Assembly: GCA_019638675.1 (NCBI GenBank)
Contig: JAHBTE010000001.1
Location: forward strand, 1,892,605 to 1,956,604
Direction: 5' to 3'
DNA: 64,000 nt
From: Fimbriimonadaceae bacterium
Lineage (GTDB): Bacteria; Armatimonadota; Fimbriimonadia; Fimbriimonadales; Fimbriimonadaceae
The translations under genes were made by a program, and so were the position numbers. The notes under the pieces are model-generated. The model was given only the letters and a program-made list of their open reading frames with translations. It searched no databases and was not told the DNA's origin. This document shows, piece by piece, positions 41,058 through 50,525 of the stretch (position 1 is its first letter; each line of letters opens with the position of its first letter).

Positions 41058-43547
41058 TTATTCTTCGTCGATCAACTCCATTTGATCAACTTCTTCGCCA
41101 GCTGGATTGTCTCCCTCATCTGGATCATCAACCAATCGCGCAATCGAAGCAATTAGATGGCCTTCTTTGAGGTTGATGAGCTTGACACCTTGGGCTACAC
41201 GCTTGACTAAGCGGATATCCTTCACCTTGATACGGATTCCTTGGCCACCAGTGGTGAGAACGACGAGCTTATCGACATCATCAACAATCTCAGCCGAAAC
41301 AATCCGTCCGGTTTTTTCGGTGCAGTTCATGGTGAGAATTCCAGAACCGCCGCGAGTTTGTTTTCGGTACTCCTCTAGCTCGGTGCGCTTACCGTATCCG
41401 TTTTCGCCGACAACTAAAAGAGTCGCGCCTTCGCGGACGATGTCGGCCCCAACAATATAATCGCTTTCATCTTTCAGCCGAATTGCACGTACGCCACCAG
41501 CGGCTCGTGAACGAGAAGTCGCATCGGTTTCCTTGAAGCGGATGGACATTCCGTTGTGAGTCACGATCATGATGTCGTTTTGACCAGCAGAGGTAAGAAC
41601 CCAGCCGAGTTCGTCGCCGTCTTCGATATCGAATGCCCTCAAACCGTTTGATCGAAGGTTAGCGAAGGAATCCATTGGGGTTCGCTTGACTTCACCGTAC
41701 TTAGTGATCATGGTGAGGAAGCCTTCACCCTTGATATCTTTCACGCTGACGGTTGCGGTTACTCGTTCTTCGCTTTCAATCGCGATGTAGTTAATAACTG
41801 GCATACCACGGCTGTAGCGTGACGTTTCCGGCAGATCGTAAGCTCGCAGTTTGTAAACGCGTCCACGGTTGGTGAAGAACAGAATGAAGTGATGGGTGTT
41901 CACCTGGAAGAGGTGAGCTGGCTCATCATCCTGCTTCATAACCGATTTCAGACCTTTGCCACCGCGTTTTTGTTGACGGTAAGCATCTACGGAGATTCGC
42001 TTGATGTAGCCATCTCGGCTAATGCTGACAATGGCTTCCTCTTCTGGAATGAGGTCTTCTTCGCTGAAATCGCCCGCTTCGCGTGGAATGATCTTCGTGC
42101 GTCGCTCATCACCATACTTATCGCGCATGGTGGTGACTTCTTCGTTCAAGATCGCAAGCAGTCGCTTCTCATCCGTAAGGATGTTCATCAAGTCTTGAAC
42201 CTTCAGCAGAGCGGCTTTGTAGTCGGCTTCCAGCTGAGCCTGGTCAAGTTGAGTAAGTCGGCGCAGTTGCATGCTCAAAACCGCGCGGGCTTGAGCGGGC
42301 GACATATCAAATTTACGAACCAAGGTGACCAAAGCTTCGTTTTGGTCAGCCGCAGAGCGGATCGCCGCAATGATTTCATCGAGGAACCGCCGCGTGATTT
42401 GATAACCTTCTTGAAGGTGAACGGTTTCTAATGCGCGATAAAGTTCGTAGCGTGTGCGCCGAATAATAATTGTTCGGCGGTGACGGATATATTCATCCAG
42501 CAAAGTCAGTAGCGGGCTGACTCGTGGAGCACCGTCAATCAGGCTGAGCATGGTGCAACCGAAAGTTGTTCGTAAAGCTGTGTGCTTGAGTAGATAGTTC
42601 AGCGCACGATTCGGGTTGACATCGCGGCGGAATTCAACTTCGACGCGCATCCCGCGCTTATCGGAATAATCTTGAACATCGGTGATGCCATCAAACTTTT
42701 TGAGCTTGGCTAAGCGAGCAATGTTTTCAACCAAGTTCTTCTTGTTGACTTGGTAAGGCAACTCAGTGATGACAATTTTGCTCTTGCCCATGTCCGATGG
42801 TTCGATCATGGTTTTGGCTTGCATCACAACCGATCCACGGCCAGATTCGTAGGCGTCGCGGATTCCTTTCTTACCCATGATCAATCCATAAGTGGGGAAG
42901 TCAGGGCCCGGAAGAACTTCCATGATTTCCTCAAGGGTGCATTCGGGATTTTCAATTCTCATCAAAATCGCGTTGCAGACCTCGGTGAGGTTATGTGGAG
43001 GCATTGATGTTGCCATACCAACTGCGATCCCTTGAGTTCCGTTGCAAAGCAGGTTAGGGAACTTGCCCGGAAGATACATCGGCTCGTTGACGACGTTTGA
43101 GTAGTTGCGCATCCACTCGACGGAGTCTTTTTCAAGGTCTTCCAGAAGCTCCATCGCAATCGGAGCGAGGCGGCATTCGGTATATCGCATCGCAGCCGGT
43201 GGGTCGCCGTCAATTGATCCGTAGTTGCCCTGACCGGTTATCAGCGGATACCGCATAGTAAATGGTTGAGCCATACGTACTAGCGTTGGATAAATAACTG
43301 CTTCACCGTGTGGGTGGTAATCGCCACTGGTTTGACCGCAGACTTTAGCGCACTTTGTAAAGCCGCTATCAGGGGTCATGTTGAGCTCGCGCATTGCGTA
43401 AACAATGCGGCGCTGAACGGGCTTCATTCCGTCGCGCACATCGGGGAGCGCACGCGAAATGATAACGCTCATCGCGTAGTTCACATAACTTTTGGCGAGT
43501 TCCTCATCAATAGGAACGGACGGGATAGTTGGATCCTGATCAGGCAC
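41058..43547 (-). CDS. gyrA: DNA gyrase subunit A
   Basis: Catalytic subunit of the type IIA topoisomerase that adds negative supercoils with GyrB. 829 residues. Start region SYVNYAMSVIISRALPDVRDG, active Tyr Y122 in MRYTECRL, and a GyrA-box-like QKRGGKG (about 525) within the C-terminal beta-pinwheel, which favours gyrase over ParC. The start is GTG at 43547. gyrB and dnaA are not adjacent, so no origin is inferred. The fluoroquinolone region looks normal (HPHGEAVIYP). Confidence 0.97.
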   Translation of the reverse strand: MPDQDPTIPSVPIDEELAKSYVNYAMSVIISRALPDVRDGMKPVQRRIVYAMRELNMTPDSGFTKCAKVCGQTSGDYHPHGEAVIYPTLVRMAQPFTMRYPLITGQGNYGSIDGDPPAAMRYTECRLAPIAMELLEDLEKDSVEWMRNYSNVVNEPMYLPGKFPNLLCNGTQGIAVGMATSMPPHNLTEVCNAILMRIENPECTLEEIMEVLPGPDFPTYGLIMGKKGIRDAYESGRGSVVMQAKTMIEPSDMGKSKIVITELPYQVNKKNLVENIARLAKLKKFDGITDVQDYSDKRGMRVEVEFRRDVNPNRALNYLLKHTALRTTFGCTMLSLIDGAPRVSPLLTLLDEYIRHRRTIIIRRTRYELYRALETVHLQEGYQITRRFLDEIIAAIRSAADQNEALVTLVRKFDMSPAQARAVLSMQLRRLTQLDQAQLEADYKAALLKVQDLMNILTDEKRLLAILNEEVTTMRDKYGDERRTKIIPREAGDFSEEDLIPEEEAIVSISRDGYIKRISVDAYRQQKRGGKGLKSVMKQDDEPAHLFQVNTHHFILFFTNRGRVYKLRAYDLPETSRYSRGMPVINYIAIESEERVTATVSVKDIKGEGFLTMITKYGEVKRTPMDSFANLRSNGLRAFDIEDGDELGWVLTSAGQNDIMIVTHNGMSIRFKETDATSRSRAAGGVRAIRLKDESDYIVGADIVREGATLLVVGENGYGKRTELEEYRKQTRGGSGILTMNCTEKTGRIVSAEIVDDVDKLVVLTTGGQGIRIKVKDIRLVKRVAQGVKLINLKEGHLIASIARLVDDPDEGDNPAGEEVDQMELIDEE

Positions 43548-43660
43548 GGTTGAATTCCAGACGAACGATAAGATTTGAGAGCCGCACTGTGCGCGGTTTT
43601 CGGGTCAATTTTACCTGGGAAAAGTATTGTGCCTTAGGTTCAGCACTAGTTCAAATGGCA

Positions 43661-44026
43661 TCAAGCGAGGGGATCAGGTTCTGCCTCGACATGGATGCCG
43701 ATTGTGGCAATGATTTCCGCCGCTTTTTCACACTCCGATTGACTGGCTCGGTGCACCGAGCATTGTCCGTAATGGTCAATCTCCCACGTTTCGATATACG
43801 CTTCTTCTGCGTCGCAACCAGTGGCAATCATCAGGATTGCAACGACTTCCAAATAGGTGTTGGTTTCGTTGTTAAAAACAGTCACTAGCCAACCGCCGCC
43901 CGTTTTATCGCTTTGGCTAGAAATTAATTCTGGCTCGGCAACTGGAGAGCTGTTTTCCCAGATTGGCGGTTCAACCACCGCAGTGTGACTGACCGTCAGG
44001 GCGCCGAGGTTTGTCAGTCGTTCCAC
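43661..44026 (-). CDS. Divergent ClpS-like adaptor, second of a tandem pair
   Basis: 121 residues. A 45-residue N-terminal extension is followed by a ClpS-like core: WLVTVFNNETNTYLEVVAILMIATGCDAEEAYIETWEIDHYGQCSVHRAS. N52/N53 and H85 are in the places of the N-degron pocket residues, but E54 and the missing Pro-Met after the loop differ from classic ClpS (NDDYTPM). It lacks the C-terminal YxxExAExK. It overlaps its paralog by 13 bp. It could recognise different N-termini, or be a regulator; clpA is not nearby. Confidence 0.78.
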   Translation of the reverse strand: MERLTNLGALTVSHTAVVEPPIWENSSPVAEPELISSQSDKTGGGWLVTVFNNETNTYLEVVAILMIATGCDAEEAYIETWEIDHYGQCSVHRASQSECEKAAEIIATIGIHVEAEPDPLA

Positions 44027-44301
44027 TCTGGCAACACCTCCGTTTTGACACCAACGGATTCGATCAATTTGGCGGCACGATTACACTCGATTTGGCTTGA
44101 AAAGTGGACATTGGCCTGACCGAAGTGGTGGGCTTCCCACATTTCAATCGCCGCTTCCTCAGCATCGCATCCCGTCGCCTGCATCAAGATCATTACAACC
44201 ACGTCCATCGGCGTGTAATCATTGTTGAAGATCACCGTTCGGAATCGCTCCTGCTGGAGCTTGGGTAGTTGATCGGGAAGAAGTTCAGGTCGGAGGCTCA
44301 T
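44014..44301 (-). CDS. clpS: ClpS-like N-end-rule adaptor
   Basis: 95 residues. TVIFNNDYTPMDVVVMILMQATGCDAEEAAIEMWEAHHFGQANVHF matches ClpS: N26/N27/D28 and H58 for binding the alpha-amino group of N-degrons, and the TPM loop. ClpS delivers substrates to ClpA/ClpC. It overlaps the YfhO-like gene by 4 bp and its paralog by 13 bp. The last part (SQIECNRAAKLIESVG) is like the family but shorter. Confidence 0.85.
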   Translation of the reverse strand: MSLRPELLPDQLPKLQQERFRTVIFNNDYTPMDVVVMILMQATGCDAEEAAIEMWEAHHFGQANVHFSSQIECNRAAKLIESVGVKTEVLPEWND

Positions 44302-46631
44302 GGCTCAGTGCTTTCGGCTTCTTCTGATTGTACGGGATTTTCGGTTAGCTGTTGCTTTCTCACCGGGATCAAGTCCGGTTTAACGGCAAAAATGAGGGCA
44401 AAAACCGCAAGGATGTATAGGAACACGGGCGATTTTGATCCAGGTGGGATGTAAACGAATGAAAGGTTTTGTGACCCTTCCTTCAATTCAACTTCTATCC
44501 ATGTTTCGCCGCTGATCGGTAGCGGGCCGCTGTTATCAAATGCGATCCAGCCAGGGATGTTGCGGTAACGCGCGGTGAGTTTTCCTGGCCCGGTGGCCGT
44601 TACTTTGAACCCTTGAGTATTGAGTTCTGTGATTTGGGCGTCTTGCTGAGGGCTAGAAAGTAACCCCGGCCCAGCAAGATGATAAATAAAATATCCTTCC
44701 TTGAGTTCGGTGGGTTCGGATAGCTGGGGCAACTGAAGCCTCGACCAAAGTTCGGTGACGCCCGCTTCGGAGAGTTTCGCGGGATCAAATTTGTTTTTAA
44801 TGAACATCATGTTGCCGTTGATCGGCGGGGCCGCATCTTCGGTATTGATGTCCCGGAGCAGGGCAACCGTATCACGGTGGAGCAGAGAATCGTAACCGCC
44901 GATGTCCTGCATCCGATTGATCGTGGCTGTATTGGGTGGCATGAGCGCAGTTGTCGCGCGGAAGAAATCCCACGGGCCGTTTACAAACGCACGCCGGGTT
45001 TGTAATTCGGTTGCCTGAGGCTTTGGCGGCGGCGTGCTAAATGGCAAAATCTGCGTCTGTGCAAGGATTAAGTGGGCCAGCAAAGCCAAACCAGTTCCGA
45101 GCCATAACTGCGCTTTTTTTGCCCACATAAACCAGGCTCCCGCGCTGAGAGCAATGGAAACGAGAATCAGAGGCAGAGTCGCAACCAGTCGCCGTGCGAC
45201 GGATTGGGCAACTGAATCGCCGGGAATCCACGTTGGTAGGCTTCCGAGTGTGTTGACGTAGAGAATCGTGGCTACACAAACCGCAAGCAAAACAAAAAAG
45301 CTGGTTGCTTTTTCTTTAGGGTTAGTGTCGCTCGAATCTCGGGGGATGGCGATTGCCGCCAAGGTGCAAGCCGCGATCACAAACAGGATTCCCGCTCGAC
45401 CAGGCGAACCAGTTGCACTGAATCCAGGGATGTTGAAGTAGAGCAGTGCGTTCAGTCCGGTTCCAAGCGCCAAAGCTAATCCAAAAAGTCCGATTGCAAT
45501 CACTGGAGCGGTCGCTTTGAGGTCGATCCGACGACGAATCATTAATAACGCAAGCAGAATGGGAACGGTCAAGTAAATGGCGGACTCGGCATAGTTTCCT
45601 CCCGCTTTAACTCTCATCGGCCAAGTGTTGGGAATGACGCTTTCTTCAGATTCTTCTTCGGGAACTCCCGGCGCGCCAAGCAATCCGGGTGCAACCAAAC
45701 CGATGAGTTCATACGACTTCACGCTTGAGGCTTGATAAGCGGCAAATCCTTCGGCGGTTGGGGCACCTGCACGGTGCGAATACTGACTGAAACTCTGCAC
45801 TGGACTCAATTGGCAGAGCGAAGCGGCTAATCCAAGAAAAACTGCACCGATCGCGAGAGCAGAACCCCAGATGTGGTTTCTAGATTTCCAATTGCCAATT
45901 GCGGCCCAAATCAACCCTGCAATAAGAAGGGCGAGCAAACCATACAGAGTGAACTGCAAATGCCCGCCTGTGCAGAGCATAGCCACCGATCCACCTAGAG
46001 TGATGAAACTGGCAAAGGTGTATTTATTGATAGAGCGGTGCAGGCAGGCCAGAGCGACGGGAATCCAGCAACAGGTCGTCATCACGCTGGGCAGAGCCGT
46101 CCACGCGATGGCAAATGGACTGAGAGCGAAGGCCGCAGCACCAAACACCGCTCCCGGTTCACCCGCGCCAAGTCGCTTCGCAAGGGCCCGAACACCTAAT
46201 GCCCCTATTGCTAAATGAATCCAAGCAAGCAAGGAAATAGCTAGACCAGTCGGAATTCCTAGCTCACCAAAAAGAAAATGCAACGGGTAGAAGGGGGCTG
46301 ATTGTGAATTAGCCGCGAGTGGAGTTCCACCGAGTTGGTAAGGATTCCAACCTGGGTGTTTTCCGGTTCGATGAGTTTCAAAAACTAAATCCCGCCATCC
46401 GTAAAACTGGAGTGCGCCATCTGCCTGCAAGATATCCCAAGCCCGGTTCGATTCTTGAGTTTCCCAAGTGGGAACCATTTTCGAGATTTGGTCGAACGGG
46501 CCGATGACTTTGCCTGTGAAAACCGCGGGCCATAGCGCAATAAGGGGCACCAAAACGAGGAATAACACAATCGCCCAGTTGGGGATGCTGATACTTGGCT
46601 TAGTAGGCTGCGGAGTTTCTTCCACGTTCAA
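44298..46631 (-). CDS. YfhO-like membrane protein
   Basis: 777 residues, about 12 hydrophobic helices in the first 500 residues and a C-terminal periplasmic region (LTARYRNIPGWIAFDNSGPLPI is YfhO-like). The N-terminal FDQISKMVPTWE and GWNPYQLGGTPLAANSQSAPFYPLHFLF patterns are typical of YfhO-family (Bacterial membrane protein YfhO) GT-C-like proteins with proposed roles in glycosylation. It is in an operon TPR-YfhO-clpS-clpS. No catalytic residues are assigned with confidence. Confidence 0.78.
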   Translation of the reverse strand: MNVEETPQPTKPSISIPNWAIVLFLVLVPLIALWPAVFTGKVIGPFDQISKMVPTWETQESNRAWDILQADGALQFYGWRDLVFETHRTGKHPGWNPYQLGGTPLAANSQSAPFYPLHFLFGELGIPTGLAISLLAWIHLAIGALGVRALAKRLGAGEPGAVFGAAAFALSPFAIAWTALPSVMTTCCWIPVALACLHRSINKYTFASFITLGGSVAMLCTGGHLQFTLYGLLALLIAGLIWAAIGNWKSRNHIWGSALAIGAVFLGLAASLCQLSPVQSFSQYSHRAGAPTAEGFAAYQASSVKSYELIGLVAPGLLGAPGVPEEESEESVIPNTWPMRVKAGGNYAESAIYLTVPILLALLMIRRRIDLKATAPVIAIGLFGLALALGTGLNALLYFNIPGFSATGSPGRAGILFVIAACTLAAIAIPRDSSDTNPKEKATSFFVLLAVCVATILYVNTLGSLPTWIPGDSVAQSVARRLVATLPLILVSIALSAGAWFMWAKKAQLWLGTGLALLAHLILAQTQILPFSTPPPKPQATELQTRRAFVNGPWDFFRATTALMPPNTATINRMQDIGGYDSLLHRDTVALLRDINTEDAAPPINGNMMFIKNKFDPAKLSEAGVTELWSRLQLPQLSEPTELKEGYFIYHLAGPGLLSSPQQDAQITELNTQGFKVTATGPGKLTARYRNIPGWIAFDNSGPLPISGETWIEVELKEGSQNLSFVYIPPGSKSPVFLYILAVFALIFAVKPDLIPVRKQQLTENPVQSEEAESTEP

Positions 46632-46643
46632 ACAGACTGATTT

Positions 46644-46988
46644 TTAGCAGTAAACGGTTTGCTGTTTTGCTTTTTCATGCCCAGGATTTTGCCGCAGGAT
46701 TTCGTTGAAGTTTGCGCAGGCTTCGTCTTGCATCCCGAGCATCATCTGAGTCATTGCAAGATCGTAGCGGCTATCTAGGTGCGTGGGATGAGCTTTTACG
46801 ACAGCTTCTAATGCGGCGATGCTACCATCGAAATCACCTTCGAATCCGATGACAACTCCGAGTTGCCAAGCTGCATTTGCATGGCCCGGTTGCATTTGCA
46901 GAACCCGGTTAAAGCAATCCTTTGCTTCTGAGTATCGGCCTTCGCAACGAGCCTCAAACCCCTGTTCGTAAATTTCATCCACGCTCAT
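46644..46988 (-). CDS. TPR-repeat protein
   Basis: 114 residues made of about three tetratricopeptide repeats (YEQGFEARCEGRYSEAKDCFNRVLQMQPGHANA, then WQLGVVIGFEGDFDGSIAALEAVVKAHPTHLDS, then a third). It acts as a protein-protein scaffold. No signal peptide. It is the first gene before the YfhO-like gene, 12 bp apart, and lies 81 bp after ftsH. Confidence 0.8.
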   Translation of the reverse strand: MSVDEIYEQGFEARCEGRYSEAKDCFNRVLQMQPGHANAAWQLGVVIGFEGDFDGSIAALEAVVKAHPTHLDSRYDLAMTQMMLGMQDEACANFNEILRQNPGHEKAKQQTVYC

Positions 46989-47069
46989 AATCGAATCAGT
47001 CTGACCATATTACCGAAAAAAAACTTGCGGTGTTTGCAGAACTTTTTTATATTCGAATTACGTCAGGCC

Positions 47070-49004
47070 CTAAGCTGTGCCAGGTTCAAGTTTGCCTGGT
47101 GAAACTTGGCCGGAACCGGGAACTGATTCCGATTCTGAGGTTTCAACTGATGGTGCTGAGCCCCCATCGCGTGGAGGAAGCTTTTCACCCGACATTACGA
47201 GCAAGAATTCTTCACGATCAAGAGTTTCAAATTCCAACAGAGCATTAGCCACGTCATCCAGCTTTTGGCGATTCGCTTCAAGCAGAGCTCGGGCCCGTGC
47301 AAGAGATTCGTCAACGATACGTTTAACCTCTTCGTCGATTTGCTTTGCGATTTCTTCGCTGTAGTCAGAATCCGATTGAATTTCCCGACCCAAGAATGGG
47401 TTGCTGTTACTTCGTCCAAGAGCCAAGGTTCCAAGTTTTTCGCTCATTCCGAACTTGGTGACCATTGCCCGAGCGATTCGAGTTACTCGTTGGAGGTCGC
47501 TCGTTGCCCCTGTCCATCGTTGGTTATAAACGATTTCTTCAGCAAGCAAACCACCTAAACACACGCAGATGTCGTCGAGCAACTCTTGCATAGAGGTGTG
47601 ATAGCTGTCGGTTTCTGGTAGCGACCAGGTTGAACCAAGTGAGTGGCCTCGTGGGAGAATCGTTACTTTGTGAACTGGATCTGCATATTCAAGCAGTTCG
47701 CCAACGATGGCGTGACCAGCCTCATGGTAAGCGGTGATCGCTTGCTCTTTCTTATCCATGACTCGGCTCTTACGAGCTGGGCCGCCGATCACTCGGTCGA
47801 GAGCCTCTTCCAAGTCATCTCTTAAAATTTTTGTATGACCGCGTCGTGCGGCAAGCAGGGCACCTTCGTTTAAAGTGTTGGCAAGGTCAGCCCCGGTGAA
47901 GCCCGGGCTTCGTTTTGCAAGTGCTTTGAGGTTGACTTCGGAACTCAGCGGTTTGCCTTTTGCGTGGACTTCAAGAATCTTTTCTCGACCAATGGCATCT
48001 GGCGCATCAATGTAAATCTTTCGGTCAAAGCGACCAGGTCGCATGATAGCTTCATCAAGAACGTCGGCCCGGTTGGTTGCCGCGATAATCACGACGCCTG
48101 AGTTGACTTCAAAGCCGTCCATTTCAACCAGAAGCTGGTTCAGGGTTTGCTCACGTTCATCGTTACCGCCACCAACACCAGTACCTCGCTGGCGACCGAC
48201 CGCATCGATTTCGTCAATGAACACAAGGCAAGGGCGATGCGCTTTCGCAGTTTCAAACAAATCGCGAACCCGCGATGCACCCACCCCAACAAACATTTCA
48301 ACGAATTCGGAACCAGAAATATGGAAGAAGGGAACTCCGGCTTCACCAGCGATTGCACGGGCGAGGTGAGTTTTACCAACACCTGGAGGGCCAACCATCA
48401 AGACTCCCTTAGGAATCTTCGCGCCAAGCGAAATGTATCGCTTCGTGTTTTTGAGAAAGTCAACGACTTCGAAAAGTTCTTCTTTGGCTTCGTCGATCCC
48501 GGCAACGTCTTCAAAGGTGACTTTCGGAGTGTTTTCTCCGGCTCTGCGGGCACGCGAACGACCAAAACTCATCGCTTGGTTGCCGCTTGCCTGTGCCTGG
48601 CGGCTCATGAAGTACCAAATAAGCCCTACTATGAGAAGCAGGGGGAGGAATGAAAGAAATACGGTGAGGAATTGAGCACTAGGAGGTGGGCTGAGGAGTT
48701 TGTTATCAACCTTGTTTTGCTCCATATACGCCATAAGGTTTGCGGCGCTATCTGTGGTGGCTGGGCCAGCGTTGACAACAAATTCTTTCTTTGAATCCTT
48801 AAACTTACCACGGATAGTTGTGCCTTCCCATTCAACCTTCGGCTCAATGGCTTGTGCGGCGATTTCATTCTTAAAGCCTAAAACAGTAAGTTCTTTGGGC
48901 GCCTCGAATCCGAATGCAGGCGACTTTACGACCAAGGCGTTCATGAGAACAATGATCAGCAAAAACGCTGCTGCGACGACGACTATATAACGAGCACCTT
49001 TCAA
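47070..49004 (-). CDS. ftsH: ATP-dependent zinc metalloprotease FtsH
   Basis: Membrane-anchored AAA+ hexameric protease that degrades misfolded membrane and regulatory proteins. 644 residues with two N-terminal helices flanking a periplasmic domain (about 10-27, 111-133). Walker A GPPGVGKT at 205-212, FIDEIDAVG Walker B, SRH with [18 protein letters not shown], and zinc site HEAGH at 427-431. The start is TTG at 49004 with AGGTGA six bases before it. tilS upstream (66 bp) fits the conserved tilS-ftsH order. Confidence 0.97.
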   Translation of the reverse strand: MKGARYIVVVAAAFLLIIVLMNALVVKSPAFGFEAPKELTVLGFKNEIAAQAIEPKVEWEGTTIRGKFKDSKKEFVVNAGPATTDSAANLMAYMEQNKVDNKLLSPPPSAQFLTVFLSFLPLLLIVGLIWYFMSRQAQASGNQAMSFGRSRARRAGENTPKVTFEDVAGIDEAKEELFEVVDFLKNTKRYISLGAKIPKGVLMVGPPGVGKTHLARAIAGEAGVPFFHISGSEFVEMFVGVGASRVRDLFETAKAHRPCLVFIDEIDAVGRQRGTGVGGGNDEREQTLNQLLVEMDGFEVNSGVVIIAATNRADVLDEAIMRPGRFDRKIYIDAPDAIGREKILEVHAKGKPLSSEVNLKALAKRSPGFTGADLANTLNEGALLAARRGHTKILRDDLEEALDRVIGGPARKSRVMDKKEQAITAYHEAGHAIVGELLEYADPVHKVTILPRGHSLGSTWSLPETDSYHTSMQELLDDICVCLGGLLAEEIVYNQRWTGATSDLQRVTRIARAMVTKFGMSEKLGTLALGRSNSNPFLGREIQSDSDYSEEIAKQIDEEVKRIVDESLARARALLEANRQKLDDVANALLEFETLDREEFLLVMSGEKLPPRDGGSAPSVETSESESVPGSGQVSPGKLEPGTA

Positions 49005-49070
49005 TTTTTCACCTGGTGATGGATCACCTTCAGTTCAATTACGTCTGGCGTGTCGCCGACGTTCCTGACA

Positions 49071-50462
49071 TTATGACCCTCTCAGGTCTTCTAGCGGTTC
49101 CAATCTTATCCTTAAGGCCCGCTGGGTTGCTTCGGTGATCTTGACTCGGTCTGCGAGTCTGACCCCTGGTAACCATACTGGCCCAAGCATATCCATTATT
49201 ATCGGCAATCTTTGCTTGGCAGCCTTGGTTAATTTTGCTTTTGTGAGAAGATCAGCAACTTTTCTCGATTTATCTTCTCCCAGCGGCACCATCATGTCAC
49301 CCGATTGCAAAGATCGGAAATGCAGACCGCCGCTCGTTTTGCCTTGATCCAAGACAATATCTAGCGAATTATTGTGTCTCAGATAATCAGATGGAGAAAC
49401 CGATTCGGCTGTCAGTTTCCAACCAAATATTTCGCTTTCTGTCTCCCCAGGAACGGTGAGAGGAAATCGAAATGGCTCTTCCGGCTGCAAATCTCGAATA
49501 TGAATCGAGTCGCTGTCGATTTCGACAACGACTTGAGTATCAGGGATAGTGATTGATCCCGTTTCCGAGGTTTTCAACCATTGAGAAAGGGTTTCTATGT
49601 GATGGAACTCTAATTCGCCACCAATGTACTGCGTTGCTAATCTAAGAGCCCGACGAACAAGCACTTCGGGGGCATGTTCAAGCTTAGATTTGTCGAATGC
49701 GACTTCGCAGTCGCTGGAAAGAAACCTGAGGTTGCCGTTCAATGGGATTTCAGCTTGTTCCAGAATTCCTGCCGCCATTCCGTTGAGGAAGTGGTCTTCG
49801 TTTCGAGCGGTATCTGCAAGTCGAGCAACGGCGTCTCCAAATTGAGGATTGATACTTTCAAATTCAGGGATGATGCGGCGGCGGAGCCTTACCCGAGTAA
49901 AGACTTCGTCGAAGTTGCCCGGGTCATCGTGGAACCAGAAGTCGTTTTCTTCACAGAATGCGCGACTTTCCGATCGGCGGAAAGGGAGTAGGGGCCTTAC
50001 AATTCCATCGCGCGATGGATGAATACCTGCAAGCCCGCTGAGCCCACTTCCCCGAGTCATGTGCATTAAAACGGTTTCGATGTGGTCATCAAGCGTGTGA
50101 CCCGTCGCAATAAAGTGGCATCCGGTTTGGTTTGCTGACTGCCGGAAAAACATTTGCCGAGCGGTTCGGCCAGCCTCTTCAATGCCGACTTTCATGTGTT
50201 TCGCGATGCCCGGAACGTCAGCTTTGCCCGTTAGGAATGGGATTCCTAGCCGCTCCGCAAACTCTTCACATTTAAGTTGTTCGGCATCGCCTTCCGGCCT
50301 CATTCCGTGATGAAGATGGGCGGCGACCACATCCACTCCGGCGCACTTAAGCAAGTAGAGCAAACACGTGCTATCCGCACCGCCGCTGTAACCCACCAAA
50401 ACCGATGCCCCGGGGGGGATCAGTTGTGAGGATTCTAAGTGGGCGATAAACCGCTCAAGCAC
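49071..50462 (-). CDS. tilS: tRNA(Ile)-lysidine synthetase
   Basis: Modifies C34 of tRNA-Ile(CAU) to lysidine using ATP and lysine, so that it reads AUA. 463 residues. PP-loop SGGADS at 26-31, MHMTRGSGLSGLAGIHPSRDG is the conserved lysidine-synthetase segment, and a C-terminal substrate-binding domain (TilS_C) follows. GTG start at 50462. No tRNA-Ile in the window. Confidence 0.95.
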   Translation of the reverse strand: MLERFIAHLESSQLIPPGASVLVGYSGGADSTCLLYLLKCAGVDVVAAHLHHGMRPEGDAEQLKCEEFAERLGIPFLTGKADVPGIAKHMKVGIEEAGRTARQMFFRQSANQTGCHFIATGHTLDDHIETVLMHMTRGSGLSGLAGIHPSRDGIVRPLLPFRRSESRAFCEENDFWFHDDPGNFDEVFTRVRLRRRIIPEFESINPQFGDAVARLADTARNEDHFLNGMAAGILEQAEIPLNGNLRFLSSDCEVAFDKSKLEHAPEVLVRRALRLATQYIGGELEFHHIETLSQWLKTSETGSITIPDTQVVVEIDSDSIHIRDLQPEEPFRFPLTVPGETESEIFGWKLTAESVSPSDYLRHNNSLDIVLDQGKTSGGLHFRSLQSGDMMVPLGEDKSRKVADLLTKAKLTKAAKQRLPIIMDMLGPVWLPGVRLADRVKITEATQRALRIRLEPLEDLRGS

Positions 50463-50525
50463 TGGTTGATCTTACTGCCTAGGGAGATTCAAACCCAGGG
50501 ATTGCACCGGTAGACTTGAACCACT

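Noticed and set aside
41058-43547. ParC instead of GyrA
   Set aside because: A GyrA-box-like QKRGGKG and long pinwheel domain are present, which favours gyrase.
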